This document shows positions 1 to 8,147 of a stretch of 25,396 bases of DNA, one piece after another. Both the position numbers and the translations under genes were made by a program. Source of the DNA: a virus; the IMG/VR virus record IMGVR_UViG_3300042691_006821, positions 1 to 25,396 of that record; one strand, 5' to 3'. How positions within the stretch are numbered: position 1 is the stretch's first letter; each line of letters starts with the position of its first letter. Below the pieces are notes generated by a model. It was given only the letters and a program-made list of their open reading frames with translations. It did no database searches and was not told the DNA's origin.

Positions 1-326
1 TCCTGCCGTACACGCCGCTGCCTGAAAGCCTGGTGACCAAACTGAAGGAAATGGCACAGTCGCAGGTTGACCCGAACGCGATACAGGCGCAGCAGCAGGC
101 CCAACAGCTTGAGCAGCAGGGCGTCGAGGCTGAGATCGCCAACACGCAGGCCGACACGGCAAAGAAGCAGGCCGAGGCGCAGAAGATCGCGGCAGAGGCC
201 GGCACGGTGCAGCCCAAGCTACAACTTGAGGCTGCCAAGCAGATGCACGACGCCCAGCAGGGCGTCCACAGAGACTTGAGGCCAATGCCTCCTGGTAATC
301 CCCGGTTCCGGGGTTCGGCTGCCTGA
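1..326 (+). CDS. Phage portal protein, C-terminal end (partial)
   Basis: The frame is open from the window edge to the TGA at 324-326, so only the last ~107 residues are seen. They begin LPYTPLPESL and continue into a long Gln/Ala/Glu-rich heptad-like stretch (QAQQQAQQLEQQG, then AEIANTQADTAKKQAEAQ) that should form a coiled coil. P22/N4-type portal proteins often end in such an Ala/Gln-rich helix, and the next genes are scaffold and major capsid, which is the usual order. The portal would form the dodecameric DNA-entry ring at one head vertex. A perfect hairpin (CCCCGG-TT-CCGGGG, about 300-313) lies in the last codons, with no T tract after it. The identification rests on position and the C-terminal composition, because the conserved portal core lies outside the window. 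Confidence 0.6.
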   Translation, partial: LPYTPLPESLVTKLKEMAQSQVDPNAIQAQQQAQQLEQQGVEAEIANTQADTAKKQAEAQKIAAEAGTVQPKLQLEAAKQMHDAQQGVHRDLRPMPPGNPRFRGSAA

Positions 327-357
327 CCGATTCAGGCTTCATCGCAAGGATGCAAAC

Positions 358-1191
358 TTGAGCACGCTACCAAATGACGGGGGTGAAGCCCCCGAAGTGA
401 CCGACGTTGCCCAGATGGACGATACCGCGCTTGACGCGGCGTTACAGGGCAAGGAGACAGAGGAAGCCTCGGAAACCACCGAGGCGACCGAAACCACGGA
501 AGACGGCAGGCCAAAATTCGTTCCCCATGCCGCGCTGCATGAGGAGCGGCTGAAGCGCCAGGCAATCGAGAAGGAAGCCGCCGACCTCCGCAACTGGCAG
601 CGCCAGATGATGGAGCGGTTCCAGGCCGCCGAAGCGCGCAAGGCGCAGGAGGACGCACCCAAGCCGCCGTCGCTGGATGATGATCCCATCGGCGCCATCG
701 TCCACAAGCTGGACACGGTGGAAGGCCGGTTACAGGAAGATCAGCGGCAGCGGCAGTTGCAGGCCGAAGCGCAGGCGTGGAACCAGTACGTCGAGCGTGA
801 CCGGCAGCAGTTCATGGCGCAGGCACCGGACTACACGGACGCGCTCAACCATCTGGCAGAGAACCGCGCCACCATGTACCGGGCGATGGGCTATCAGGAT
901 CACGAAGTCAACGCCCTGCTGAACCAGGACGCCAATGCTTTCGCCGCACGGGCGCGTCAGACGGGCATGAGCCTGTCGGCCATGCTCTATCAGGCCGCGA
1001 CCGCCGTGGGCTACCAGAAGCCCGCTGCGGGGCAGGACACCACTACCAAACTGGCAACCATCGCCAGGGGACAGGAAACCACCCGGAACGCGGGCGCGGG
1101 CAAGGCGAAAGCCAGCCTCACCCCTGCGGACCTCCTCGCCATGTCGGACAACGACTTTCTGGCGAACTTCGACAAGGTAATGAAGGAATAA
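358..1191 (+). CDS. Scaffolding-like capsid assembly protein
   Basis: A 277-residue acidic, highly helical protein. The first ~50 residues are Glu/Thr-rich and look disordered. A charged coiled-coil region follows (about 60-165: EERLKRQAIEKEAADLRNWQ and RLQEDQRQRQLQAEAQ), and the C-terminus is a compact segment, LTPADLLAMSDNDFLANFDKV. Phage scaffolds have this composition and sit directly upstream of the major capsid gene, as here. It would guide procapsid assembly and then leave or be degraded. The start is a TTG at 358 with an AAGGA Shine-Dalgarno at 346-350, 7 nt upstream; the first in-frame ATG is well inside the conserved-looking part. The family is inferred from position and composition, with no catalytic motif to anchor it. 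Confidence 0.6.
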   Translation: MSTLPNDGGEAPEVTDVAQMDDTALDAALQGKETEEASETTEATETTEDGRPKFVPHAALHEERLKRQAIEKEAADLRNWQRQMMERFQAAEARKAQEDAPKPPSLDDDPIGAIVHKLDTVEGRLQEDQRQRQLQAEAQAWNQYVERDRQQFMAQAPDYTDALNHLAENRATMYRAMGYQDHEVNALLNQDANAFAARARQTGMSLSAMLYQAATAVGYQKPAAGQDTTTKLATIARGQETTRNAGAGKAKASLTPADLLAMSDNDFLANFDKVMKE

Positions 1192-1317
1192 CCACCCTTC
1201 TTCGTCATGCGGACGTTAAACGCTTCGGTGTAGTCGCCGTTACCGACTTCTTCGCCCGCAGCCAGCGTCAAGGGCTGAACCAAACCCAAATCACATCATC
1301 CAGCAAGGAGATACACC

Positions 1318-2382
1318 ATGGCTGACACCAGCTATGCAGTGAACGACTCACTTGCCGTACAGTTGTGGGCGAAGAAGCTTGAAGCGGAAGTTCTCAAGCA
1401 GACCTACATCGGCAAGTTCATCGGCGAGAGCGCGGATTCCCTCATCCACAAGAAGAAGGAACTCGGCACCAACGCGGGCGACAAGGTCACCTTCGGTCTG
1501 CGTATGCAGCTCGCGGGTGACGGCGTCGAAGGCGACGGCATCCTGGAGGGCAACGAGGAATCGCTGACCACCTACAGCGACGCCGTCTACATCAACCAGC
1601 TCCGTCACGCTGTCCGCTCGGGCGGCAAGATGTCGGAACAGCGCGTTCCGTTCAGCGTCCGCAACGAGGCCATGAGCGGCCTGAAGGACTGGATGGCCGG
1701 CCGCGTCGATACCGCGTTCTTCAACCAGATCTGCGGCGTCACCGACCAGACGGACACCCGCTACACCGGCCACAACGCGACCATCGCGCCGAGTTCGACC
1801 CGGCTCCTGATCGCCGAGACCGGCTCCACCACGGAAAGCCAGATCGACAGCGGCGACACGTTCAACCTGACCTGGGTTGACGAGGTCGTCACTCGCGTGA
1901 AGCTGTCCACCCCGCTGATCCGCCCGATCATGGTGGACGGCGAGGAGAAGTACGTGATGTTTCTGCACCCCTACCAGGTGCGGGACATGCGGACCTCGAC
2001 CACCACCGGCCAGTGGCTCGACATCCAGAAGGCGGCGCTGTCCGCCAACGGCTCGAAGAAGAACCCGATCTATACGGGCGCCCTCGGCGAGTACAACGGC
2101 GTCGTGTTCCACGAGTCCACCCGCATCCCGGTCGGCACCAACTCGGGCACGCCCATCACCACGGTTCGCCGTGCGGTGCTGTGCGGCGCGCAGGCGGCTG
2201 CCATCGGCTTCGGCAAGGGCACCGAGGGCGTTTCCTCGGCGAACTGGACGGAGAAGTCGTTCGACTACGGCAACAAGCTTGGCGTGGCCGGCGGCCTCAT
2301 CTGGGGTCTGAAGAAGACCGTCTACAACAGCGTGGATTTCGGCACCTTCGTCGTGTCGTCCTACGCTGCTGCTTCAGCGTAA
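1318..2382 (+). CDS. Major capsid protein, N4-gp56 family
   Basis: A 354-residue protein whose N-terminus (SLAVQLWAKKLEAEVLKQTY, then IGKFIGESADSLIHKKKEL) and the following GDKVTFGLRMQLAGDGVEGD segment match the N4-gp56 class of HK97-fold major capsid proteins. The Gly-rich loop 'GDGILEGNEESL' and 'YINQLRHAVRSGGKMSEQR' are also typical, as is the later 'MFLHPYQVRDMR'. Length is normal for the family. A strong Shine-Dalgarno (AGGAG at 1306-1310) sits 7 nt before the ATG, as expected for a highly expressed gene. It follows a 126-bp gap after the scaffold-like gene. This is the shell protein of the head. Confidence 0.92.
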   Translation: MADTSYAVNDSLAVQLWAKKLEAEVLKQTYIGKFIGESADSLIHKKKELGTNAGDKVTFGLRMQLAGDGVEGDGILEGNEESLTTYSDAVYINQLRHAVRSGGKMSEQRVPFSVRNEAMSGLKDWMAGRVDTAFFNQICGVTDQTDTRYTGHNATIAPSSTRLLIAETGSTTESQIDSGDTFNLTWVDEVVTRVKLSTPLIRPIMVDGEEKYVMFLHPYQVRDMRTSTTTGQWLDIQKAALSANGSKKNPIYTGALGEYNGVVFHESTRIPVGTNSGTPITTVRRAVLCGAQAAAIGFGKGTEGVSSANWTEKSFDYGNKLGVAGGLIWGLKKTVYNSVDFGTFVVSSYAAASA

Positions 2383-2394
2383 GGAGAAACGGAC

Positions 2395-2799
2395 ATGCCT
2401 ACCGGAACTGCCGGAACCGCTGCCCGGCTCTACCCGACCCAGCAGGTTCACTACCTGCGCAAGTCGATCGACTACACCATGGACGGCGACACCGTGACCA
2501 TCGGGACCATTCCCGCTGGTTCGCTGGTGATCAAGGCCATCTCTGGTGTTTCCGTCAACGTCGCCTTCAACGGCAACAGCAGCAACGTGCTGGACATCGG
2601 TCCCTCGACCGACTCCGGCACGAACCTGTGGATGACCTCCGGGTCGCTGGCAACCATCGCACTCGTCCCCTTGGACGAAGCGGTGACCATGCTGGTGGCG
2701 TCCGACACTGTCGTTCAGTGCCTGGTGACCTCGACCGCCTCGGCCTCGGCCGGCACGGCGGAAGTGATCATCTGCTACATCCCGGACAACGACCAGTAA
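2395..2799 (+). CDS. Small beta-rich head protein (possible decoration protein)
   Basis: 134 residues, predicted mostly beta strand, with the pattern VTIGTIPAGSLVIKAISGVSVNVAFNG and repeated Thr/Ser/Val runs, and no charged helices. Proteins with an 'IPAGs.v....V.V...FN' sandwich are common immediately after phage major capsid genes and are usually called head decoration or minor structural proteins, but function varies. An AAGGAG Shine-Dalgarno directly follows the capsid stop codon, so the two are translated from one message. A strong hairpin without a T tract follows the gene. The exact role is unknown. Confidence 0.6.
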   Translation: MPTGTAGTAARLYPTQQVHYLRKSIDYTMDGDTVTIGTIPAGSLVIKAISGVSVNVAFNGNSSNVLDIGPSTDSGTNLWMTSGSLATIALVPLDEAVTMLVASDTVVQCLVTSTASASAGTAEVIICYIPDNDQ

Positions 2800-2805
2800 T
2801 GGGGT

Positions 2806-2825
2806 GGGGAGGCTTCGGCCTCCCC
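2806..2825 (+). promoter_or_regulatory. Strong hairpin after capsid genes (attenuator or mRNA stabiliser)
   Basis: An 8-bp GC stem closed by a UUCG tetraloop (GGGGAGGC-TTCG-GCCTCCCC) lies between the small head protein and the adaptor gene. The following bases are TAACC, so it lacks the T tract of an intrinsic terminator. Such hairpins after capsid genes typically protect or partly attenuate the message, which would give more capsid than adaptor. That role is inferred. Confidence 0.6.
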
Positions 2826-2843
2826 TAACCACCGGAGGGCGAC

Positions 2844-3485
2844 ATGAGCACATTCGGCGACATGAAAACCCGCATTGCGGACGAGTTGGACCGCAGCGAT
2901 TTGACGACGCAGATTGGTTTGGAAATTCTGACGGCCATTGCCCATTACGAGAACCAGCGGTGGTCGTGGAGCGAGATCAGGGCGACGGCTTCGACCGTGG
3001 CGAACATCCCCTATGTGGCGGTCCCGTCCAATTTTCTGGACGAGGATTCGCTCAAGATCACCATCAGCGGCGATTACGAGATCATGCGCCGCGTGACCTA
3101 CGAATACCTCGACAAGATCGACAGCGGCACGGATGAAGCGGAGCCGTCCTGCTATGCCTTCTATGCGGGCCAGATCAGGCTCTATCCGATCCCCGACGCG
3201 GTCTACACGCTGACGTTCTCCTACATCGGATCGCAGACCGCGCTCTCGGCGGATGCGGACACGAACGATTGGACCAATGAGGGCGAGGCGCTAATCCGCG
3301 CTCGGGCCAAGGCGGCGGTGAAGATGAACTACTTGCAGGACGCAGGCGCGATGGCCGAGGCCCAAGGCTATGCTCTGAACCGCATGGACTTCCTCTGCAC
3401 GGCTGAAGCGTCGGCCTACAACTCGCTGCGCCGCAAGGCCGACATGAAGACCTCAACCAATACCATTCAGGCGTGGTGCATATGA
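2844..3485 (+). CDS. Head-tail adaptor (connector) protein
   Basis: 213 residues. The N-terminus (STFGDMKTRIADELDRSDL, then IGLEILTAIAHYENQRWSW) and the central 'PSNFLDEDSLKI ... YEYLDKI' and 'YPIPDAVYTLTFSYIGSQTAL' resemble podoviral adaptor proteins of the P22 gp4/T7 gp11 functional class, which dock under the portal and connect it to the tail. Helical ends around a beta central domain, and the position between head and tail-hub genes, agree with this. A good Shine-Dalgarno (CGGAGGG) precedes the ATG. Its TGA overlaps the ATG of the next gene (ATGA), so the next gene is translationally coupled. Confidence 0.7.
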   Translation: MSTFGDMKTRIADELDRSDLTTQIGLEILTAIAHYENQRWSWSEIRATASTVANIPYVAVPSNFLDEDSLKITISGDYEIMRRVTYEYLDKIDSGTDEAEPSCYAFYAGQIRLYPIPDAVYTLTFSYIGSQTALSADADTNDWTNEGEALIRARAKAAVKMNYLQDAGAMAEAQGYALNRMDFLCTAEASAYNSLRRKADMKTSTNTIQAWCI

Positions 3486-4945
3486 AGCAGACCCTTGGGT
3501 TTGCCGATTACCTGCCGGATCAGCCTGACTTTCAGAACCCCGGCGTGCCTCTCGCAACCAACGTGGTCCCGAAGGCGCGGACGTTCGGCCCTCTGGCAGC
3601 ACTGGCGGGATATACCGCTGCCCTTGCTGCCGCTCCCAAGGGTGCCTACAGCTTCCAGCGGGACGGAACTAACTACGTGTTCGCCGGCACCGCCACGGCG
3701 CTCTACAAGCTCCAGGCGGCGAAGACATGGGAGACGGTCACCCGCTCGTCAGGCGTTGCCTACGCGACCGCCACGGACGATGCATGGCGGTTCGTGGATT
3801 TCGGCGACTACGTGGTCGCGGTCAACGGGACGGACGCCACCCAGTATTATGATGTCGGGTCGTCAACGGACTTTGAGCCGCTATCCGGTTCGCCGCCGAT
3901 TGCCCACCACATCGCCATCGTGAAGCAGTTCCTGGTGCTGGGGAACCTTTCGACGGATTCGACGGCGCTGCGCTGGTGTGCACAGGGAAACGTCACGAGC
4001 TGGACCATCGGCGTCGGGCTGGCCGGCGACCAGATCCTGCCGGATGGCGGCGAGATCCTCGGCCTGGTGGGCGGCGAATACGGACTGATCTTCCAGCGCC
4101 GGGCCATCCAGCGGATGGACTACCAGCCCGGCAGTCCGCTGATCTTCTCGTTCGCGCCTCTGGTGTCGGGTGAGAACTCGGTTGGCTGCATGGCGGCGGG
4201 TTCCATCGTGGAGCATCGCGGGGGTGTGTATTTCATCTCCGACAACGGCTTTGAGTACTGCGACGGCGTGTCGGTTCGGAACATCGGCACGCAGCGGGTC
4301 AACGACTTCTTCCTGACGGACTGCGACCGGGCGCTAACCTACCTCATCACGGCGTCCGTGGACCCGGTTCTCGGCATCATCATGTGGTCATATCCGGGAC
4401 AGGGAAATTCGGGCGCGGCCAATCACCAGCTAATCTACAACCCTTTTGTGGACAAATGGTCCTACGCCGAGCAAACGGCGCAGTTCCTGATGCAGGGCTA
4501 TTCCTTCGGCTACACGCTGGACGATCTGGACGCCATCACCACCAATCTGGACCTCCTGCCTTACTCGCTCGATAGCGTCTACTGGCAGACCGGCGCGGTT
4601 CTCCTGGGCGGGTTCGACAGCAACAACAAGTTCGGGTTCTTCAACGGCCTCGCGCTGGAAGCGACTATCGAGACGACCGAATGGGGCGGCGACACCACAT
4701 CCAAGGTGATTTCTGCGCGGCCTCTCGTTGCAGGCGTGTCCACCTGTGAAGTGGAAATCGGCTCGCGCTACATGCAGGCCAGCGACCCGACTTACACGAC
4801 GGCAGCGGTGATGAACGACCGTGGCAAGTGCAACATGCGCTCGAATGGCAGGTATCACCGGGCGCGGCTCACGATCCCGTCGCAGACCTTCTGGCAGCAC
4901 GCCCAGGGGGTTGATATCGAATTTGAGTACACCGGGGACCGATGA
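3482..4945 (+). CDS. P22 gp10-like propeller tail protein (DNA stabilization / tail hub)
   Basis: About 487 residues from the ATG at 3482. A GTG nine bases upstream is in frame, but the ATG overlaps the previous stop as ATGA and is preferred. Many short beta blades are visible, each with repeated GGEYGLIFQRR- or YFISDNGFEYCDG-like turns, plus W/Y-rich strands, as expected of a beta-propeller. Segments such as 'ALRWCAQGNVTSW', 'GCMAAGSIVEHRGGVYFISDNG' and 'YNPFVDKWSYAE' are typical of phage stabilization/tail-hub propellers. In P22 such a protein closes the tail channel after DNA packaging. Assignment rests on motif style, length and position; confidence in a tail propeller is good, but in the exact P22 role only moderate. 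Confidence 0.75.
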   Translation: MKQTLGFADYLPDQPDFQNPGVPLATNVVPKARTFGPLAALAGYTAALAAAPKGAYSFQRDGTNYVFAGTATALYKLQAAKTWETVTRSSGVAYATATDDAWRFVDFGDYVVAVNGTDATQYYDVGSSTDFEPLSGSPPIAHHIAIVKQFLVLGNLSTDSTALRWCAQGNVTSWTIGVGLAGDQILPDGGEILGLVGGEYGLIFQRRAIQRMDYQPGSPLIFSFAPLVSGENSVGCMAAGSIVEHRGGVYFISDNGFEYCDGVSVRNIGTQRVNDFFLTDCDRALTYLITASVDPVLGIIMWSYPGQGNSGAANHQLIYNPFVDKWSYAEQTAQFLMQGYSFGYTLDDLDAITTNLDLLPYSLDSVYWQTGAVLLGGFDSNNKFGFFNGLALEATIETTEWGGDTTSKVISARPLVAGVSTCEVEIGSRYMQASDPTYTTAAVMNDRGKCNMRSNGRYHRARLTIPSQTFWQHAQGVDIEFEYTGDR

Positions 4946-5325
4946 GCATCGCATCCCGGTTCGACAACACGCCATCGGCTTTCGCTCGGTGGGTGTGGAA
5001 CGTCGCGGACGCCATTAACAACCTGCTGAACCGGGTCTACCTGCCGTTCTGGAAAGAGACTTCCGGCACGGTCACGTTGGAAGCGGAATGGACCTTTGTG
5101 CTGTGCGACACCTCGGGCGGGGCGTGTACGCCGACCCTACCGACCGGCACACCCAAGGGGCGGTCTGTCATCATTCAGGACAGCGGCAACGCGGGAGCGA
5201 ACAACATCACCATCACGCGAGGCGGAACGGACACCATCAACGGCGCGAATACGCTGGTGATCTCCACCAATTACGGACGGCGCACGCTGTTCTCTGACGG
5301 GGCGGGCAAGTGGTATTCGGCATAG
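4942..5325 (+). CDS. Small tail/fiber-like structural protein
   Basis: 127 residues, starting as ATGA overlap with the propeller gene. An N-terminal helix (about 1-35, FARWVWNVADAINNLLNRVY) is followed by a beta-rich domain: TLEAEWTFVLCDTSGGACTPTLP, then RSVIIQDSGNAGANNITITR, then DTINGANTLVISTNYGRRTL and a terminal FSDGAGKWYSA. This Gly/Asn/Thr pattern ending in a 'W(Y/F).A' strand is common in phage fiber and spike modules. It could be an adaptor between tail hub and fiber, or a short spike. No enzymatic motif is visible. Confidence 0.6.
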   Translation: MSIASRFDNTPSAFARWVWNVADAINNLLNRVYLPFWKETSGTVTLEAEWTFVLCDTSGGACTPTLPTGTPKGRSVIIQDSGNAGANNITITRGGTDTINGANTLVISTNYGRRTLFSDGAGKWYSA

Positions 5326-5723
5326 TGCCGATCCCCACGGAGAATGTTGCTCAGGTCTGGCCGCTGGTGGTCCCGCTTTTCCGCAAGGGCTGCGAAGGAA
5401 CGACGGTGACGCCCGAATATCTCCGGGGCGTGTTCCTGACGGAGATGGCTCGCCTCTGGATCGTATGGGCGCCCGATGAGGCTCGCCCGGTGGCGACGTT
5501 CGGAACGCAGGTAGTTGACAACAATGCCACGATCTTTGCCATGGCCGGTTCCGGCGCCGGCGGGTGGATGCAGGAACTTCTGAAAACTACGGAACGCTGG
5601 GCAAGGCACAACGGTGCCAGGCAAGTCGTCATCAATGACGCCCGCTTGGGCTGGGCAAAATTCCTGAAGGATTACGACATGGAACGCAACGGCGACAAAG
5701 CCACTTACAGGAGGGCTGTCTGA
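5310..5723 (+). CDS. GNAT-like protein in the virion module
   Basis: 137 residues. The layout resembles a shortened GNAT (acetyltransferase) fold: N-terminal IPTENVAQVWPLVVPLF helix, central strand 'RLWIVWAPDEARPVATFGTQVV', then a helix with 'AGGWMQELLKTTERWARHNGARQVVIND' and the late motif 'GWAKFLKDYDMERNGDKATYRR'. Proteins like this sit in tail regions of several podoviruses (T7 gp13-like class) and are virion or assembly proteins rather than proven enzymes. The canonical acetyl-CoA loop (R/Q-x-x-G-x-G/A) is not clear; a weak GSGAGGW stands in its place, so activity is doubtful. The start is ambiguous: GTG at 5310 (used here) or GTG at 5325, which overlaps the previous TAG. Its TGA overlaps the next ATG (TGATG). 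Confidence 0.6.
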   Translation: MVFGIVPIPTENVAQVWPLVVPLFRKGCEGTTVTPEYLRGVFLTEMARLWIVWAPDEARPVATFGTQVVDNNATIFAMAGSGAGGWMQELLKTTERWARHNGARQVVINDARLGWAKFLKDYDMERNGDKATYRRAV

Positions 5724-8143
5724 TGCCTATGGCACTCCCCGCCATTGGTCTAGCTGGTTCAATTGCGGGCGGGGCGCTGTCCGGTGCCGCTGGCAAGAAG
5801 ACCAAGACCACGACCAACGCAACGACCGTTGCCGAGCCGTACAAGCCGACGATCCCGTATCTGGACGAGATACTGAGTTCGTCGCAGGCGCTGTACCAAG
5901 CTAACCCGCGACCGTCGTTCGGCCCTTCGGCGGTCCCGAATGCCTCGGCGCAGACGACTGCCGCCCAGAAACAGATCACGGACCTTTCGAAGACCCCGAC
6001 CGGCCTGATCCCGGCAGCGCAGACGGCTGTGCAGAACACCATCTCGGGCAATTACCTCAACTCGTCTCCCGGCACGGCGGCGCTTGCGGGCATCGCGGGC
6101 GGTGGGTCGCAGAACCCCGCAACCGGAATGTCTGGGCAACTCGCGGGCGGCTACAACGACCCGGCCATGGGCTTCAACAACGCGCTGATGCGTCAGGGCT
6201 ACAACGACCCGTCGCAGAGTCTTTATGGCCAGATGGCCGGAATGCAGGCCGGCGACAACTCATCGGGCCTGTTCGGTCAGGCGTCCGGGATGCAGGCTCA
6301 GAGCCTTGGCAACCCCTACTTCACCGCAGCGGGCGGTCAGACGGCAGGGCAGGGCGCAATCGACATGTACGGCCAACTGGCGGGCACGCAGGCCAACACC
6401 AGCGCCCTCGGCCAGTACGCCAACCTGGGGGGCATGCGTGCCGACCAGTCGGGCATGGGCCAGTACGCCAACATCGGCGGCATGAGCGCCACAGCCAACC
6501 CTGACGGAGGCGTCTATTCCGGCTTGGCAAACGGGACCAACCCCAATTCGCAGGTGTTTGGCGACTTCGCGCAGGGCAGCTTCAATCAAGGCGCCAACAC
6601 CTACGAGCAACTGGCAAACCGGCAGTACACCGACCCGTCCAGTGCGGCCATGGCGGATTACCTGACGCCGTTTGCCAACGGCTCGCTGTCGGATGTGAAC
6701 AGCAACCCGTATTTGCAGGGCATGCTCGACATCCAGTCGCGGCGGATCTCCGACAGCGTCAATTCCATGTTCGGCGCCGGCAACCGCTACGGCTCGGGCG
6801 CCAATCAGCAGGTTCTCGGGCGCGAGATCGGTGACGCGGCGACGCAGATGCTCGGCTCTGCCTATGAGAACAACATGGGCCGTCAGTTGAGCGCGGCTGG
6901 CCAGATGGCGGGCATTGGCGAGAACCGGGCGTCTCGGGACTTGCAGGCGATGTCCACGGGCGCGGCGGGCATGGAAGCCCAGCGCCTCAACAACCTTGGA
7001 CAGCAATTCCAGGGCGCGCAGGCAGGCGTCAACTCTGCCCTTGCCGGCGCACAGGGCCTCACCGGGCAGGCGCAGTTCAGCGACCAGTTCGGCATGAACG
7101 CGGCGCTTGCCGGCGCCCAGGGGCAGCAGGGCATCCGCCAGTTCGCGGACCAGTTCGCGGCGCAGAACGCACAAGCGGGAGCGGCGGGGACGGCTGGCAT
7201 AAACCAGTTCGCGGACCAGTTCGGCGCGTCCAATCTGGCGCAGGGCGCTTCCGGCATTCAGAACCAGTCCCAATTCGGCGACCAGTTCAACCAGAACGCC
7301 CTCCTGAACGCTGGCAGCGCGTTGCAGGCATCGGGCCAGAACGCCGATGCGTTCAACCTGCAAGCCCTTCTGTCGGGCGCGCAGGGCCTACAGGGCAACC
7401 AGCAGTTCTCGGACCAGTTCGGCCTCAATGCGCTCAATCAGGGCGCAGCGGGCCTCGGGACGGGTGCGGCAAACCAGATACAGGCGCAGACCGGCGCGGC
7501 CAATGCGCTCTCGGCTGGTGCAGGAAACCAGTTCCAGTCGGCGCTCTCGGGCACTGGTTTGCAGGCGCAGATCGGCCAGCAGAACATCGGCAACGTGATG
7601 GGCGCTGCGGGTGCGTTGAACGACGCCTACAGCCGCGAGCGCGAGAACATGCTGAACGCGACCAACAACGCAGCACCGCTGGATCAGGCGCGGTATCTGG
7701 ACAGCCAGATGTTGGGTCAGGTCGGCGCGCAGAAGGACGCCCTTGCGGCGGCGAAGGCTGCGGAGGCGCAGGCCCGGTTCCAGTACGAGAACAACCAGGC
7801 GCCCTATGCGGCGCTCGACCAGTACCTTAACACGGTCGGCTCGATTGCCGGGCTTGGCGGCACAAAGACGCTCAACGGCACGTCCGTGACCAAAGAGGGC
7901 GGCGGTCTCCTGAACGGCATTGCGGGCGGCATCGGCGGCGCAATGTCGGGCATTGGCGCAATGTCGTCGGGCATGGGTTCGGGGGGCGCTGGTATGGCCG
8001 GCATGTCTTCCGGCTTCTCGCAGTTCATGCCATCCATGGGCGGCATGAGCATGGGCGGTGCGGGGGCTAACCCATTCTCGTTGATGAACTACGGCATGAT
8101 GCCGATGAGTTCCTACGGCGGCAACACCCTGAGCCTGAGGTGA
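5723..8143 (+). CDS. Large Gly/Ala/Gln-rich internal virion or ejection protein
   Basis: 806 residues, low complexity. The N-terminus is a hydrophobic glycine-zipper (AIGLAGSIAGGALSGAAG, residues ~6-23). Two sets of degenerate repeats follow: at ~133-256 units built around (Y/G)GQ(M/L)AG(M/T)QA, and at ~425-580 units of about 24 residues, QF.DQFG.NA...GA.G. A helical central block (NPYLQGMLDIQSRRISDSVN, GAGNRYGSGANQQVLGREI) is conserved in style in many phage structural proteins. The C-terminus is Gly/Met-rich (GGIGGAMSGIGAMSSGMGSG). Position after the tail hub and before two more ejection-like proteins suggests a virion protein injected with the DNA. Function is inferred from composition and context only. 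Confidence 0.6.
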   Translation: MPMALPAIGLAGSIAGGALSGAAGKKTKTTTNATTVAEPYKPTIPYLDEILSSSQALYQANPRPSFGPSAVPNASAQTTAAQKQITDLSKTPTGLIPAAQTAVQNTISGNYLNSSPGTAALAGIAGGGSQNPATGMSGQLAGGYNDPAMGFNNALMRQGYNDPSQSLYGQMAGMQAGDNSSGLFGQASGMQAQSLGNPYFTAAGGQTAGQGAIDMYGQLAGTQANTSALGQYANLGGMRADQSGMGQYANIGGMSATANPDGGVYSGLANGTNPNSQVFGDFAQGSFNQGANTYEQLANRQYTDPSSAAMADYLTPFANGSLSDVNSNPYLQGMLDIQSRRISDSVNSMFGAGNRYGSGANQQVLGREIGDAATQMLGSAYENNMGRQLSAAGQMAGIGENRASRDLQAMSTGAAGMEAQRLNNLGQQFQGAQAGVNSALAGAQGLTGQAQFSDQFGMNAALAGAQGQQGIRQFADQFAAQNAQAGAAGTAGINQFADQFGASNLAQGASGIQNQSQFGDQFNQNALLNAGSALQASGQNADAFNLQALLSGAQGLQGNQQFSDQFGLNALNQGAAGLGTGAANQIQAQTGAANALSAGAGNQFQSALSGTGLQAQIGQQNIGNVMGAAGALNDAYSRERENMLNATNNAAPLDQARYLDSQMLGQVGAQKDALAAAKAAEAQARFQYENNQAPYAALDQYLNTVGSIAGLGGTKTLNGTSVTKEGGGLLNGIAGGIGGAMSGIGAMSSGMGSGGAGMAGMSSGFSQFMPSMGGMSMGGAGANPFSLMNYGMMPMSSYGGNTLSLR

Positions 8144-8147
8144 TCCG

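Noticed and set aside
1011-1289. Minus-strand ORF (92 aa) whose N-terminal part lies in the scaffold-capsid gap
   Set aside because: The start would be TTG with no Shine-Dalgarno, most of it is antisense to the scaffold gene, and no family is recognisable. The protein-like look of its first 35 residues is probably chance.
1348-2112. Long minus-strand ORF (254 aa) antisense to the capsid gene
   Set aside because: GC-rich codon use in a strongly expressed gene gives long antisense frames. The composition is abnormal and there is no start signal.
6260-7363. 367-aa minus-strand ORF
   Set aside because: Antisense shadow of the repeat-rich virion protein. Its apparent repeats mirror the sense repeats.
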